Positions 24,824 to 34,039 of a stretch of DNA of 64,000 nucleotides are shown piece after piece. Each line of letters opens with the position of its first letter. Position 1 is the first letter of the stretch. The DNA comes from Acidobacteriota bacterium (GTDB taxonomy: Bacteria; Acidobacteriota; Terriglobia; Bryobacterales; Bryobacteraceae). A model generated the notes under the pieces. The model saw nothing but the letters and a program-made list of their open reading frames with translations, searched no databases and was not told where the DNA came from. A program made the translations under genes and the position numbers. The DNA lies in NCBI GenBank assembly GCA_018268715.1, contig JAFDVZ010000008.1, positions 1 to 64,000 on the forward strand, read 5' to 3'.

Positions 24824-25627
24824 ATGATCAATGACAAGCGAATCGTCGTTGTGCTGCCCGCTTACAACGCCGAAAGGACCGTCGGCTCCACCGTCCTGGA
24901 GTTACCCGAGACAGTCGACGATGTAATCCTGGTGGACGACTTCAGCGCGGACCGCACGGTGGAGGTAGCCCGCGCGTTAGGAGTCAAGGTAGTCGTCCAT
25001 GATCGCAATCGCGGGTATGGAGGAAACCAGAAGACGTGCTATCGGCACGCGCTCGCTGTGGGGGCCGATGTCGTGGTCATGTTGCACCCCGACTATCAGT
25101 ATTCCCCGTCGCTTGTGACATCGATCGCGGGCATGGTCGCCTACGGCGTGTACGATGTCGCGCTGGGCTCCCGCATGTTGATGGGCGGGGCCCTGTCGGG
25201 CGGCATGCCGATGTATAAGTTCGTGGCCAATCGCGCCCTCACCTGGGTTCAAAACCGGGTGCAGGGCGCGAGCCTGTCCGAGTATCATACCGGCTATCGC
25301 GCCTTCCGCCGCGAATTGCTCGAGGCCTTGCCGCTTGACGCAAACTCCGACGACTTCGTGTTCGACAACCAGATGCTGGCTCAGGCGATGCTCGCGGGCG
25401 CACGGATCGGTGAGATCAGTTGCCCGACCCGCTACTTCCCGGAAGCGTCGTCCATCAACCTGGCCCGTAGCATCCGGTACGGTTTCGGAGTGCTCCGGAC
25501 CGCGTTCGAATTTCGTCTGGCCAAGCAGGGTCTGTCGCGCGCGCCGATCTTCGAACGGGTGCTCCGCCTGACGCCCGCTGTCCGGCCCTTGGCGGCGCCT
25601 GCGGGAGCCCTCACGCGTGTCCGTTAG
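24824..25627 (+). CDS. Family-2 glycosyltransferase (dolichyl-phosphate-mannose-synthase-like)
   Basis: The 267-residue GT-A enzyme has a nucleotide-sugar site at [10 protein letters not shown], the metal-binding region [12 protein letters not shown] and an acceptor-side [12 protein letters not shown] typical of polyprenyl-phosphate glycosyltransferases. There are no membrane helices after the catalytic domain. It likely loads a sugar onto undecaprenyl phosphate for the membrane transferase encoded directly downstream, whose start overlaps this gene by 11 bases. Confidence 0.86.
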   Translation: MINDKRIVVVLPAYNAERTVGSTVLELPETVDDVILVDDFSADRTVEVARALGVKVVVHDRNRGYGGNQKTCYRHALAVGADVVVMLHPDYQYSPSLVTSIAGMVAYGVYDVALGSRMLMGGALSGGMPMYKFVANRALTWVQNRVQGASLSEYHTGYRAFRRELLEALPLDANSDDFVFDNQMLAQAMLAGARIGEISCPTRYFPEASSINLARSIRYGFGVLRTAFEFRLAKQGLSRAPIFERVLRLTPAVRPLAAPAGALTRVR

Positions 25628-27155
25628 CCCCGCCCTGCCGGCGCGCTCGCTTTCGACTTCGGTGCTCGCGCCACCGCGACGGTTCGCCCGTTGGCCCATC
25701 GCATTTCCCGCAATCCTGGCCGTCTGCCTCGCGCGGTTATGGGTCGCGCCGCTTGGATCGAGCTTCTGGGTGGACGAGTTAGTCACTCGATTCGTGGTGC
25801 GACACGGCGCGGGCGATAACTCGCTCAAGGTCGCTCCTCAAGTGGCTGAGTCGATCTACTATGTTTGGCCGGCAGTGATGGAGCGTCTGTTCGGCTTCTC
25901 AGAGACGGTGTACCGGCTACCGTCGCTCATCTTTATGGGCGCGGCGCTGTGGATCGTGGCGAGCATTGCGAAGCGCTCCATCCATCCTCGGGCTGGATGG
26001 TTCGCCGTCTTCACCTGTCTCGCTCTCCGAAACTTCAACTACCAGGCGGCGGATGCCCGCCCCTACGCGCTCGGCACGATGCTCGCGGCGTTTGGGTTCT
26101 GGATGCTGGCGCGGTGGCTCGATCGCGGCTCGTGGCGGCCTGGCGCCGCTTTCGCCCTGGCGGGGACGCTGTTGTGGCGGACACACCTGATCTATTGGCC
26201 CGTGTACATCGGATTCGCCGTCTATGCGTGCTATCGACTCGCGGCGCGTTCCGCTCGCGTTCCACGCCTTGAGGTAGCGGCCGTCTTCGCCGTTATCGGA
26301 GTGTCGCTGGCGCCCGTCGCGTCCACCGCGATGGCGATACAGCGCAACGCCGCCGCGCATGTCGTTGCCGACAAGCCTGGCCTGTCGGATCTCACCGGCG
26401 CGCTGGCGTTGAACCTGGTCACCCCGTTGTGCGCGGCGGCGGCGCTCATGGCTCGCCGCCATCGTTGGATCACGCCGCGCCTCCGGATGGATTGGGCGCT
26501 CATATTCTGTTGGTGGCTGTGCCAACCGGCCGGGCTGTTCGCATTCTCCTGGATCACCGGCCACAGCGTCTTTGTGGGACGCTACCTCTTTGTTTCAACT
26601 CCGGCAGCGGCGCTGGCGGCCGTCGCCGCCGTGATGCTGTTCACGCCGCCACGACACCTGCCCCGAATCAGCGCCGTGGCGGCGGGATGCGTTCTCGTCT
26701 TCGGTTGTCATTGGGGCCACCGCGCCGTCGCGCATCACAACTCCGACTGGCGCGGCGCGATGGTTGCCATCAATCGCTCGAATCGTACGGGCGCGCCGGT
26801 CATCTGCCCGAGTCCGTTCATCGAGGCGAAGCCGCCGGTCTGGCGGCCGGATTATCCGCTCAATTCGTTTCTGTATTCGCACCTCGACACCTACAATGTG
26901 GATGGCGTTAAATACCCGTTCCCGTTCGAGCAGTCGGAGGAGGCGGAACGGGCCGCGGCAAAGCTGACTCGCAGCGTCCTCGCGCGATCACAGCGTTTCT
27001 ACATCCTGGGCGGCGACCATGCCGTCCGCGCATGGCGCGACTGGTTCACAGCGCGGCCGGAGTTGACTGGTTGGACAGCTACTCCACTCGGCGACTTCCG
27101 CGACGTCGAGGCGCTGTTGATGGAGCCGCCTTCAGATCCAGCCAACACACATTAG
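25617..27155 (+). CDS. GT-C-fold membrane glycosyltransferase-like protein
   Basis: The 512-residue protein has about ten membrane helices and a C-terminal soluble part (residues about 385-512). The first periplasmic loop has the acidic pair of GT-C enzymes ([10 protein letters not shown]), and [11 protein letters not shown] lies in a later loop as in PMT/ArnT-like proteins. These use polyprenyl-phosphate sugars as donors, which fits the upstream family-2 transferase. It starts at GTG 25617 inside that gene. The acceptor is unknown. Its stop overlaps the end of the converging gene. Confidence 0.76.
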   Translation: MSVSPALPARSLSTSVLAPPRRFARWPIAFPAILAVCLARLWVAPLGSSFWVDELVTRFVVRHGAGDNSLKVAPQVAESIYYVWPAVMERLFGFSETVYRLPSLIFMGAALWIVASIAKRSIHPRAGWFAVFTCLALRNFNYQAADARPYALGTMLAAFGFWMLARWLDRGSWRPGAAFALAGTLLWRTHLIYWPVYIGFAVYACYRLAARSARVPRLEVAAVFAVIGVSLAPVASTAMAIQRNAAAHVVADKPGLSDLTGALALNLVTPLCAAAALMARRHRWITPRLRMDWALIFCWWLCQPAGLFAFSWITGHSVFVGRYLFVSTPAAALAAVAAVMLFTPPRHLPRISAVAAGCVLVFGCHWGHRAVAHHNSDWRGAMVAINRSNRTGAPVICPSPFIEAKPPVWRPDYPLNSFLYSHLDTYNVDGVKYPFPFEQSEEAERAAAKLTRSVLARSQRFYILGGDHAVRAWRDWFTARPELTGWTATPLGDFRDVEALLMEPPSDPANTH

Positions 27156-27775
27156 GAACTGGCGACGGAACTGGAAGAGCCGGACGACGACGAGGAGAAT
27201 ACGTTCCCGAGAATGTCTTCGAGCGTATTCATGGGATTCGAGTCGCTCGACATACTGGCGAACAACTTCAACATCTCGGTGTACTTGGCCACTCCGGCGG
27301 AGGTGGTGATATCGGACGAAGCGTCGGAATCGCTGTCGGTGGTGGCCGAGGACGAGGACGACGACGATGCGCTGGACGCGTCCGGCGGAGGAGGAGGCGG
27401 CGGACCCATCGGACCCTGTGCGCGCGCGCCGTCTTTCGGGCGGAGGTCGGGCATCGAGCCATTCTCCGATGCGGTTGTGAACTGATCCGCCAGGTCCGAT
27501 AAGGCCTCGGCCTGGCCGTCATCTCCGTTATCGGTGGCGGTCTGCGCCGCGTCCTTCAACTTCTGCGCGATTTCAGCGGTAACTTCCTTGAACTTTGTGG
27601 GATCGGAAGATTGTAACTCCTCCAACTGCTTCATATAACTGCCGAGTTTTGAGACGCCGGACGCTCCGTTCTGGTCCGAGGCGTCCTGCACTGCGGCCGA
27701 CGACGCGCGACGGATCTGGCTGGTAGAGTACTGATTGCCGATGTAGAGCGAACTGCTCAGAGAACTTACTGTCAT
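27152..27775 (-). CDS. Poly-Ser/poly-Pro low-complexity hypothetical protein
   Basis: The 207-residue protein is built of a helical N-terminal half (KLGSYMKQLEELQ, VTAEIAQKLKDAAQTATDNG), a GPPPPPPPDASSASSSSSSS linker and a helical tail (VAKYTEMLKLFASMSS) ending in another Ser run. It has no signal peptide or membrane helix. Proteins of this style occur in acidobacteria and some proteobacteria without known function. It is converging with, and overlapping by 4 bases, the membrane glycosyltransferase gene. Confidence 0.68.
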   Translation of the reverse strand: MTVSSLSSSLYIGNQYSTSQIRRASSAAVQDASDQNGASGVSKLGSYMKQLEELQSSDPTKFKEVTAEIAQKLKDAAQTATDNGDDGQAEALSDLADQFTTASENGSMPDLRPKDGARAQGPMGPPPPPPPDASSASSSSSSSATTDSDSDASSDITTSAGVAKYTEMLKLFASMSSDSNPMNTLEDILGNVFSSSSSGSSSSVASS

Positions 27776-27865
27776 GTTCTTCAGATCGGCCGGCGCCTAT
27801 CGTTCGATTATTGCCTGGACGAAGAGTTAACACAGGTTTACGTCCAGCCATCGCGGGCGCCCCAG

Positions 27866-28552
27866 TTAGGGCACAAACCGGTAGCCCACGCCTCGCACGG
27901 TCTGGATGTTCACCGGAGCCTGAGGGCTGTCCTCCAGCTTGTGCCGCAGCCAGGCGACATGCACATCCACGGTGCGCGAGGAGACGCCAGGCTGATATTT
28001 CCAGACGCCTTCCAGCAGTTCGTCGCGGGAAACGACTTTGCCGCGGTGAGTCACCAGATAGCGCAACAGTTCGAGTTCCTTGCCGGCCAGGACAATGGGG
28101 GCGCCGTTCTTCGTAGCTTCGCCCTTGTCGAAGTCGATCTCCACCGCGCCGTAGGAATAGCGAACCACCGGCGCCAACTCGCCTTTACGCACCCTCCGCA
28201 GCAGGGCCTGAATACGAGCCAATAACTCAGGCGGTTCAAAAGGCTTGGTGAGATAGTCGTCGGCGCCGATCTTCAGGCCATTCACGCGATCCGAGAGGCG
28301 CGCCTTGGCGGTCAGCATCAGAATCAGCGAGTCGCAGCCGTTCTGCCGCAATTCGCTGCAGACTTCGAGCCCGCTCTTTTCCGGCAGCATGACGTCCAGG
28401 ATGATGAGATCGAAGCGCTCGGCCTGCGCCCGCTCCAGTCCGGTTCGCCCGTTGAGGGCGCTCTGAACTTCGTAGCCATCGGCGCTCAACAGGTCCGTCA
28501 ACGTCAGGACAAGACCTGGCTCATCTTCAACCAGTAGTATTCGCAAACTCAT
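27866..28552 (-). CDS. OmpR-family response regulator
   Basis: The 228-residue protein has a receiver domain (residues 4-115: LLVEDE, Asp in LIILDVMLPEKSG, Thr in LMLTAKA, Lys in LTKPFEP) and an OmpR/PhoB winged helix (about 130-226, with LVTHRGKVVSRDELLEGVW and SSRTVDVHVAWLRHKLE). It overlaps the start of the partner histidine kinase gene by 26 bases, the kinase being upstream on the same strand. It probably controls envelope or receptor genes in response to the kinase; the divergent TonB-receptor-like gene is the nearest candidate (inference). Confidence 0.93.
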   Translation of the reverse strand: MSLRILLVEDEPGLVLTLTDLLSADGYEVQSALNGRTGLERAQAERFDLIILDVMLPEKSGLEVCSELRQNGCDSLILMLTAKARLSDRVNGLKIGADDYLTKPFEPPELLARIQALLRRVRKGELAPVVRYSYGAVEIDFDKGEATKNGAPIVLAGKELELLRYLVTHRGKVVSRDELLEGVWKYQPGVSSRTVDVHVAWLRHKLEDSPQAPVNIQTVRGVGYRFVP

Positions 28553-30434
28553 TTTGAAGCTCCGGAGCCGCGGCTGGAATCCGGACCACGAACTCCGCGC
28601 CTTTCATCGGCTGACTGTGAACAGCGACCGCGCCGCCGTGCGCGTCGACGATGCGGGCCACCAGATTGAGGCCCAGGCCGCTGCCGTGAACCTGATCGTC
28701 ACGGGCGCGCTGGCCGCGAAAGAAAGGATCGAAGATGTGCGGTAATTCGGCCTCGGGGATTCCGGGACCGCGGTCGGCGACGCGTATCTCAATCCACGGC
28801 CGCCCGTCCTGTTCAATCTTCGAGACGCGAATGCCGATCCAGTTCGCCCCTTCCGTACCGTACTTGAGCGCATTGCTCAACAGATTCTCGACAGCGTGGC
28901 GCAACGACAACGCGTCCCCTACAATCAGCGGAAGATCGGGATCCATAGTGACATCTACATTGCACTCGGCGCCGAGTATGGCGGCGCGCTGGCCATCGAG
29001 GACGCCGCGGATGACATCGGATAACGAGAACGGCTCGCGATGGTCTGTGACATGGCCCGCCTGCATGCGAGCGAAGGTGAGAATCTGTTCGACGAGTTCC
29101 TTCAAACGGGCGCTTTCCTGTTGAATCAGCGTGCCGTAACGCTCCACCTGGGCGGGATTGTGCGACAGCTTGCCCTGCAAGTTGTAGCCCGCGGTGTGAA
29201 TCACCGTCAGGGGTGTGCGAAGTTCGTGTGATACTCCCGCCACGAAATCCATCTGCAATTGCGCCATCTTCTGCGCCCGCCGGGTGAAGCGGATGAGCGC
29301 GGCGAGGCTGGCGATTAACAACCCTAAGACGCCGCCCGCCACCGCCAGGTTGCGCCAACGCGCACGAGCCACGACAGCCTCCAGCGAGCCAGCCCGATGA
29401 CGCACATACAAACGCCACCGCCCGGGCCCCAACATGCGCTCGGGGCCTGGGGGCAACATCCCGGGGCCATCGCCATTGGGACCACCCCGCGCGGCACTCG
29501 CGCCGCCTTCCATGGGCGGCCGCGGTCCGCCCGGCCCAGTCCCTCTTCCGGGAATCCCCGCTTTGCCGTTTCCTTGTCCGCCTGGCATGAACCGGGGCCA
29601 TAGCGAACGGAAATCAATATCCAGCAGCCCGACCGAGGCGTCGGCCCGCTGCGCGATGTCTTTCGAGATTCCGGCGTCCGATTCGTAAATCGACCGGAGA
29701 GGCTTCGTTTGGGTGAAAACCGCCACCTGGTACTCGAGCGCCTTTCCGTCGCTGAGATGTCGGTTGAGCAATTCCGGAAGCAGAACATTCTGCACGTGTT
29801 CGGCGCTCAATTCGACAATCAGCCAGATGGGGCTCGGCGGCCGAAAGTCAGTATGGGGCTCACGGGGCGCAACCAGTTCAAAGAGCGGAAGGTCGAAGAT
29901 GAGATTGTCGAAAGCCGGGGGGCCGCCCCGTTCCGGCCAGGGTCTTGGACCCAGACGCTGGCGAATCGAATTCCACGCTTCGGGCCAGGGCTGTTCCGTG
30001 AACCTGGCTGTCCGTGGATCAAAGACGTGGACTTCGGGGGCGTCTCCGGTCTGCGTGGCAATCGCGATTCGAGAGATTGCACCGGCGCGGCTTGCCTGCC
30101 GCAGGCGCGCAAATCGGGTCGCGATCTCAACTTCCAAAGCGCCGGCGTCCGCCTGTTGCGTCAAGGGAATAACCTGCCGGATGGAAGCGGTGAGTTCCGA
30201 ATTCAGATCGCGCGCAACCCGGTTCAGGCTCGCCTGAAGGCTGTTTCTCAGCCGGTCGCGTTCGGCTGCGCTGACCTCGCCAACCCAGCGGTATTGCAGA
30301 ATGGCGAGGACTCCGCACAGCGCCAGCATCGCCACCACGAACGCGAGAGACCACACGGCTTCGCGCCTCTCTCTGGATGACTTGCCGAGCCCGGCAAAAG
30401 AGGTGATCTGAAACATCGCCCGGACGCCTTTCAC
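28527..30434 (-). CDS. Membrane sensor histidine kinase with Gly/Pro-rich sensor loop
   Basis: The 635-residue kinase has one membrane helix near residues 25-45, a large periplasmic part (about 45-385) and a second helix (about 390-412). HisKA follows (VAGVSHELRTPLTVIH with the phospho-His), then HATPase boxes: N box HAVENLLSNALKYG, G1 VADRGPGIP, F IFDPFFRG, G2 GSGLGLNLVARI. All motifs are intact. The periplasmic part ends with an unusual Gly/Pro/Arg-rich segment (coded about 29424-29590) just before helix 2. The GTG at 30434 is used; the ATG at 30416 is an alternative start. It is divergent from a receptor-like gene with a similar Gly-rich insert. Confidence 0.9.
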   Translation of the reverse strand: MKGVRAMFQITSFAGLGKSSRERREAVWSLAFVVAMLALCGVLAILQYRWVGEVSAAERDRLRNSLQASLNRVARDLNSELTASIRQVIPLTQQADAGALEVEIATRFARLRQASRAGAISRIAIATQTGDAPEVHVFDPRTARFTEQPWPEAWNSIRQRLGPRPWPERGGPPAFDNLIFDLPLFELVAPREPHTDFRPPSPIWLIVELSAEHVQNVLLPELLNRHLSDGKALEYQVAVFTQTKPLRSIYESDAGISKDIAQRADASVGLLDIDFRSLWPRFMPGGQGNGKAGIPGRGTGPGGPRPPMEGGASAARGGPNGDGPGMLPPGPERMLGPGRWRLYVRHRAGSLEAVVARARWRNLAVAGGVLGLLIASLAALIRFTRRAQKMAQLQMDFVAGVSHELRTPLTVIHTAGYNLQGKLSHNPAQVERYGTLIQQESARLKELVEQILTFARMQAGHVTDHREPFSLSDVIRGVLDGQRAAILGAECNVDVTMDPDLPLIVGDALSLRHAVENLLSNALKYGTEGANWIGIRVSKIEQDGRPWIEIRVADRGPGIPEAELPHIFDPFFRGQRARDDQVHGSGLGLNLVARIVDAHGGAVAVHSQPMKGAEFVVRIPAAAPELQNEFANTTG

Positions 30435-30557
30435 GGCCCTGACTTAACAGTACGCTGGTCCCGCCCCCAGTTGATAGAGTCCGCTACGTTAAGCAGCGTA
30501 AAATCAAGAACCCAAAGGGAAACGGCGCACCCTGCGGAAGCGCCTCCCCCTATAAGC

Positions 30558-33500
30558 ATGTGGTTACGGTCGATGCCGAAACTTCTCCTCATACCTCTCA
30601 TCTTTTTGCTGAATTCCAGTCTTTGCGACCTAATCCGCGCCGCCGAGGTCAAAGGGACGGTCAAATCCTCCGGTGTCGCGGTTCCTGGCGCCACTGTTAC
30701 GGCCTCTCAGGCGACTGAGCGGCGTGTCACCACGACCGACGGCTCCGGTCAATACCGATTCGCTGACCTGGGTCAAGGCGCATGGGATGTGAAGATCGAA
30801 ATGCTAGGCTTTGCGGCCGCCTCCCGAACGCTCAGTGTGGGAGCAACACCCATCGCTTCAGACGTGGACCTGCGGCTGCTGTCGGAAACAGAACTAATCG
30901 CCGCATTGGCCCCCACTCGCACCACTGAATCCCCTGTGACGCATCCCCAGCCCCCGGCGTCGGCGCGTAACGAAACGAACCCAGCGACTGCGACGACAGG
31001 CGGACGCCCGACCGGACGGCCTCAGACCAGCGCGGCGGCCGACTACCGCCGGTTGACCGTGAACCAAGCGGCCAACACCGGCACTTTTGGCACGGACACG
31101 GCGATCAAGACCGAGGAAGCGGCGGACCTGTCTCAGTCGGCGGCAAACGCCTTCATCGTCCAAGGCAGCCTGAGCACCGGCCTCAACATGCCTCGAATGA
31201 ACGACTGGGGGCCGCCCGGCGGAGGCATGGAGGGCCCGGGCGGCATGGGACCGGGCGGAGCCGGCATGGCGGGCGGGCTTGGCGATGACACGCCCATGGG
31301 CCCACAGGGCGGCCTCGGCGCACGCGCGGCCGGCGCGGGCTTCGCCGGAGGGCCGGGCGGCGGCGGACCACCTCCTGGCGGCGGAGGACCCGGCGGAGGA
31401 GGACCTGGGATGGGAGGCGGCCCTGGCGGCGGAGGCCCCGGTGGCATGGGCGGAGGTCCCGGAGGGATGGGTGGACCGGGCGGTCCCGGCGGCCCCGACG
31501 GCATGATGATGGGTCGCGGTCCGGGAGGCGGCCGGCCGGACTGGATGGGCCGTCCCAACGCCTCGGCGTTCGGCAACAACCGCCGAAACCCGAACAATCT
31601 CTATATGGGCAGCGCATCGTTCAGCCTGGATAACTCAGCGCTCAACGCGCGGAGTTACTCGGTGACCGGCGCGGCGGTGGACAAGCCGGCCTACGCCAAC
31701 GCCCGCGCTGGCATCATGTTCGGCGGTCCGCTGTGGATTCCGAAGCTGATCGCCCGCGAGCGGCGCATTATGTTCACCATCAACTTCGAGATGCAGCGCA
31801 GCCGCACGGGAACGATTTCCGACGCGGTGAATGTGCCGACGGCGCTCGAACGAATCGGGGACTTTTCGCAGACGACGCTGCAAGGGTCAGCCGTCACCAT
31901 CACGGACCCACTAACCGGGTCCGCCTTTCCGGGCAACAGGATTCCCGTCAACCGGCTGAACTCAGCCGCGCTCTCCTTGCTCAGTTACTATCCGACGGCC
32001 AATCTGCCGTACTCGGCCCGGAATTATCAGACCTCCTGGACAGGACACAGTAACTCCTACAATCTGAACTCCCGGCTCTCCAACATCAAGCTGACCAGCA
32101 AAGACCGGCTGAATTTCGGGATTGGCTACCAGACCTCCGACAGCGAGACGCCGAACCTGTTCCAATTCCTCGATACGGGATCGGGCTCGGGCGTTAACAG
32201 CAATCTCGGATGGTCGCGCACGATCCGCACGACGCTGGTGAACAGCGTGCAACTTTCCTACAGCCACATGCGGCAGCAGTCGTCGCCGTACTTCGCGGGG
32301 AACGAGAATATTGCCGAGCAGTTAGGAATTCTGGGCACGTCTCAGAATCCGATGAACTGGGGGCCGCCGAATCTGAGCTTCACCAACTACACGGGTCTAT
32401 CCGACGGCAACGCTTCGTTGAGCCGGAATCAGACCGTGTCGGTGAGCGAGAGCCTGAGTTGGACGAAAGGAACGCATAACTTCTCCTTTGGCGGCGGATT
32501 CCGCCGGATGCAGTTCAATCAATTCGCCGATCAGAACGGGCGCGGGAGTTATTCCTTCAACGGCTCATCAACCGGCTACGACCTGGCGGACTTCCTACTG
32601 GGCACGCCGTCAACGGCCTCGCTCCGCTATGGTAATCCCGACAAGTACTTCCGTGGTTCGAACGTCAATATCTTCGTGAACGACGACTGGCGAATCAACG
32701 CCAAGTTCAGCATCAACGGCGGCGTCCGCTGGGATTACGCGACGCCAGTGACCGAGCTATACAACCGGCTGGTGAATCTCGTGATCGCTCCGGGATTCGG
32801 CTCCGTGACGCTGGTGCAGGCTTCTCAGGCGGGCAATTATTCGCTCCCCGCGTCGCTGGTGCGGCCGGACCGAAACAACTTCGCGCCGCGAATCGGCATG
32901 GCGTGGCGGCCCCAATCGAACCGGTCCCTGGTGATTCGGGCCGGTTTTGGAATGTACTACAACACGTCGGTGTATAACATCGTCGCGAGCAACATGGCGC
33001 AACAGACTCCGTTCGCCCAGGTGCTGAGCGCTTCGAATTCCACCGCTACGCCGCTGACCATCGAACGCGGATTCCTGCTGGCGTCGAGCGCCAACGCGTC
33101 GAGCACGTACGCCGTCGATCCGAATTACCGAATCGGATACGCGCAAACCTGGACGTTAACGCTCCAGCACGATTTGCCGCTCGGGATGTTCGCGACAGCC
33201 GGCTATCTGGGGACCAAGGGCACGCGGCTCGATCAGCAGTTTCTGCCTAACTCAGTGGCGCCGGGCGCCACCGAGTCAACGCTCACGCACAACTACACCT
33301 ACGAGACGTCGAACGGCAACTCGATCTATCACGCCGCCCAGTTCCAGTTGAACCGCCGTTTCCGGACCGGAATCGGCGCCCGGGCATCCTATCAATTCTC
33401 CAGGTCCATCGACAACGCCGGCACGGGAGGCCGTGGCCAGGGCAACACGCCGGTGGCGCAGGACTGGCTCGACCTGAGCGCTGAAAGAGGGCTTTCGAGT

Positions 33501-34037
33501 TTCGATTCGCGGCACAACCTGAGCTTGCAACTGCAATACTCGACCGGCATGGGAACCTCCGGCGGGACGCTCATGAACGGATGGAAGGGCGCGCTGTTCA
33601 AAGACTGGAACATCAGCGGCAACATCAATGCGAGGTCCGGGACGCCGATGACGGCGACGGTGGGCGGAAGCGGCTCGCAAGTCAGCGGGACTGCGGTGTC
33701 CAATACGTTGCGCGCCGACGCGACCGGCCTCGCGGTGGCCGCGAGCGGGGTGCTGTTCAACACCGCCGCGTTCTCCACCCCGGCGTCCGGCATGTGGGGC
33801 AACGCGGGCCGCAACACGATTCCAGGGCCGTCGACGTTCTACCTGAACGCGTCGGTGGGACGCATCTTCCGGCTGGGCGAGCGGCGCAGCGCCGACTTAC
33901 AGGTGCAGGCGCAGAACCTGCTGAATCACGTCGTCATTACGAACTGGGGAACGGTGCTGGACTCGGCCAACTACGGGCTCGCCACCGGGGCCGCCGGCAT
34001 GCGGCGCATCTCCATCAATCTGAGGTTCCGATTCTAA
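30558..34037 (+). CDS. Oar-like TonB-receptor-type outer-membrane protein with Gly-rich plug insert
   Basis: The protein has about 1159 residues: a signal peptide, a carboxypeptidase-regulatory-like domain (about 25-105: VKGTVKSSGVAVPGATVTAS), a plug-like short region (FIVQGSLSTG), a roughly 100-residue Gly/Pro/Met run (coded about 31200-31545), and then a beta-barrel with GGPLWIPKL and the terminal FRF. Acidobacterial receptors of this type often carry such inserts. The canonical plug is largely replaced by it, so gating may differ. The frame opens at 30471, but the signal peptide fits starts at 30558 or 30573; 30558 is used. It is divergent from the two-component system and 2 bases ahead of the VWFA gene. 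Confidence 0.85.
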   Translation: MWLRSMPKLLLIPLIFLLNSSLCDLIRAAEVKGTVKSSGVAVPGATVTASQATERRVTTTDGSGQYRFADLGQGAWDVKIEMLGFAAASRTLSVGATPIASDVDLRLLSETELIAALAPTRTTESPVTHPQPPASARNETNPATATTGGRPTGRPQTSAAADYRRLTVNQAANTGTFGTDTAIKTEEAADLSQSAANAFIVQGSLSTGLNMPRMNDWGPPGGGMEGPGGMGPGGAGMAGGLGDDTPMGPQGGLGARAAGAGFAGGPGGGGPPPGGGGPGGGGPGMGGGPGGGGPGGMGGGPGGMGGPGGPGGPDGMMMGRGPGGGRPDWMGRPNASAFGNNRRNPNNLYMGSASFSLDNSALNARSYSVTGAAVDKPAYANARAGIMFGGPLWIPKLIARERRIMFTINFEMQRSRTGTISDAVNVPTALERIGDFSQTTLQGSAVTITDPLTGSAFPGNRIPVNRLNSAALSLLSYYPTANLPYSARNYQTSWTGHSNSYNLNSRLSNIKLTSKDRLNFGIGYQTSDSETPNLFQFLDTGSGSGVNSNLGWSRTIRTTLVNSVQLSYSHMRQQSSPYFAGNENIAEQLGILGTSQNPMNWGPPNLSFTNYTGLSDGNASLSRNQTVSVSESLSWTKGTHNFSFGGGFRRMQFNQFADQNGRGSYSFNGSSTGYDLADFLLGTPSTASLRYGNPDKYFRGSNVNIFVNDDWRINAKFSINGGVRWDYATPVTELYNRLVNLVIAPGFGSVTLVQASQAGNYSLPASLVRPDRNNFAPRIGMAWRPQSNRSLVIRAGFGMYYNTSVYNIVASNMAQQTPFAQVLSASNSTATPLTIERGFLLASSANASSTYAVDPNYRIGYAQTWTLTLQHDLPLGMFATAGYLGTKGTRLDQQFLPNSVAPGATESTLTHNYTYETSNGNSIYHAAQFQLNRRFRTGIGARASYQFSRSIDNAGTGGRGQGNTPVAQDWLDLSAERGLSSFDSRHNLSLQLQYSTGMGTSGGTLMNGWKGALFKDWNISGNINARSGTPMTATVGGSGSQVSGTAVSNTLRADATGLAVAASGVLFNTAAFSTPASGMWGNAGRNTIPGPSTFYLNASVGRIFRLGERRSADLQVQAQNLLNHVVITNWGTVLDSANYGLATGAAGMRRISINLRFRF

Positions 34038-34039
34038 CC

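Noticed and set aside
31200..31545. Repetitive G-rich DNA that could suggest a repeat array
   Set aside because: It codes in frame for a Gly/Pro run within a receptor-like protein; no equal-length repeats or spacers, so no CRISPR.
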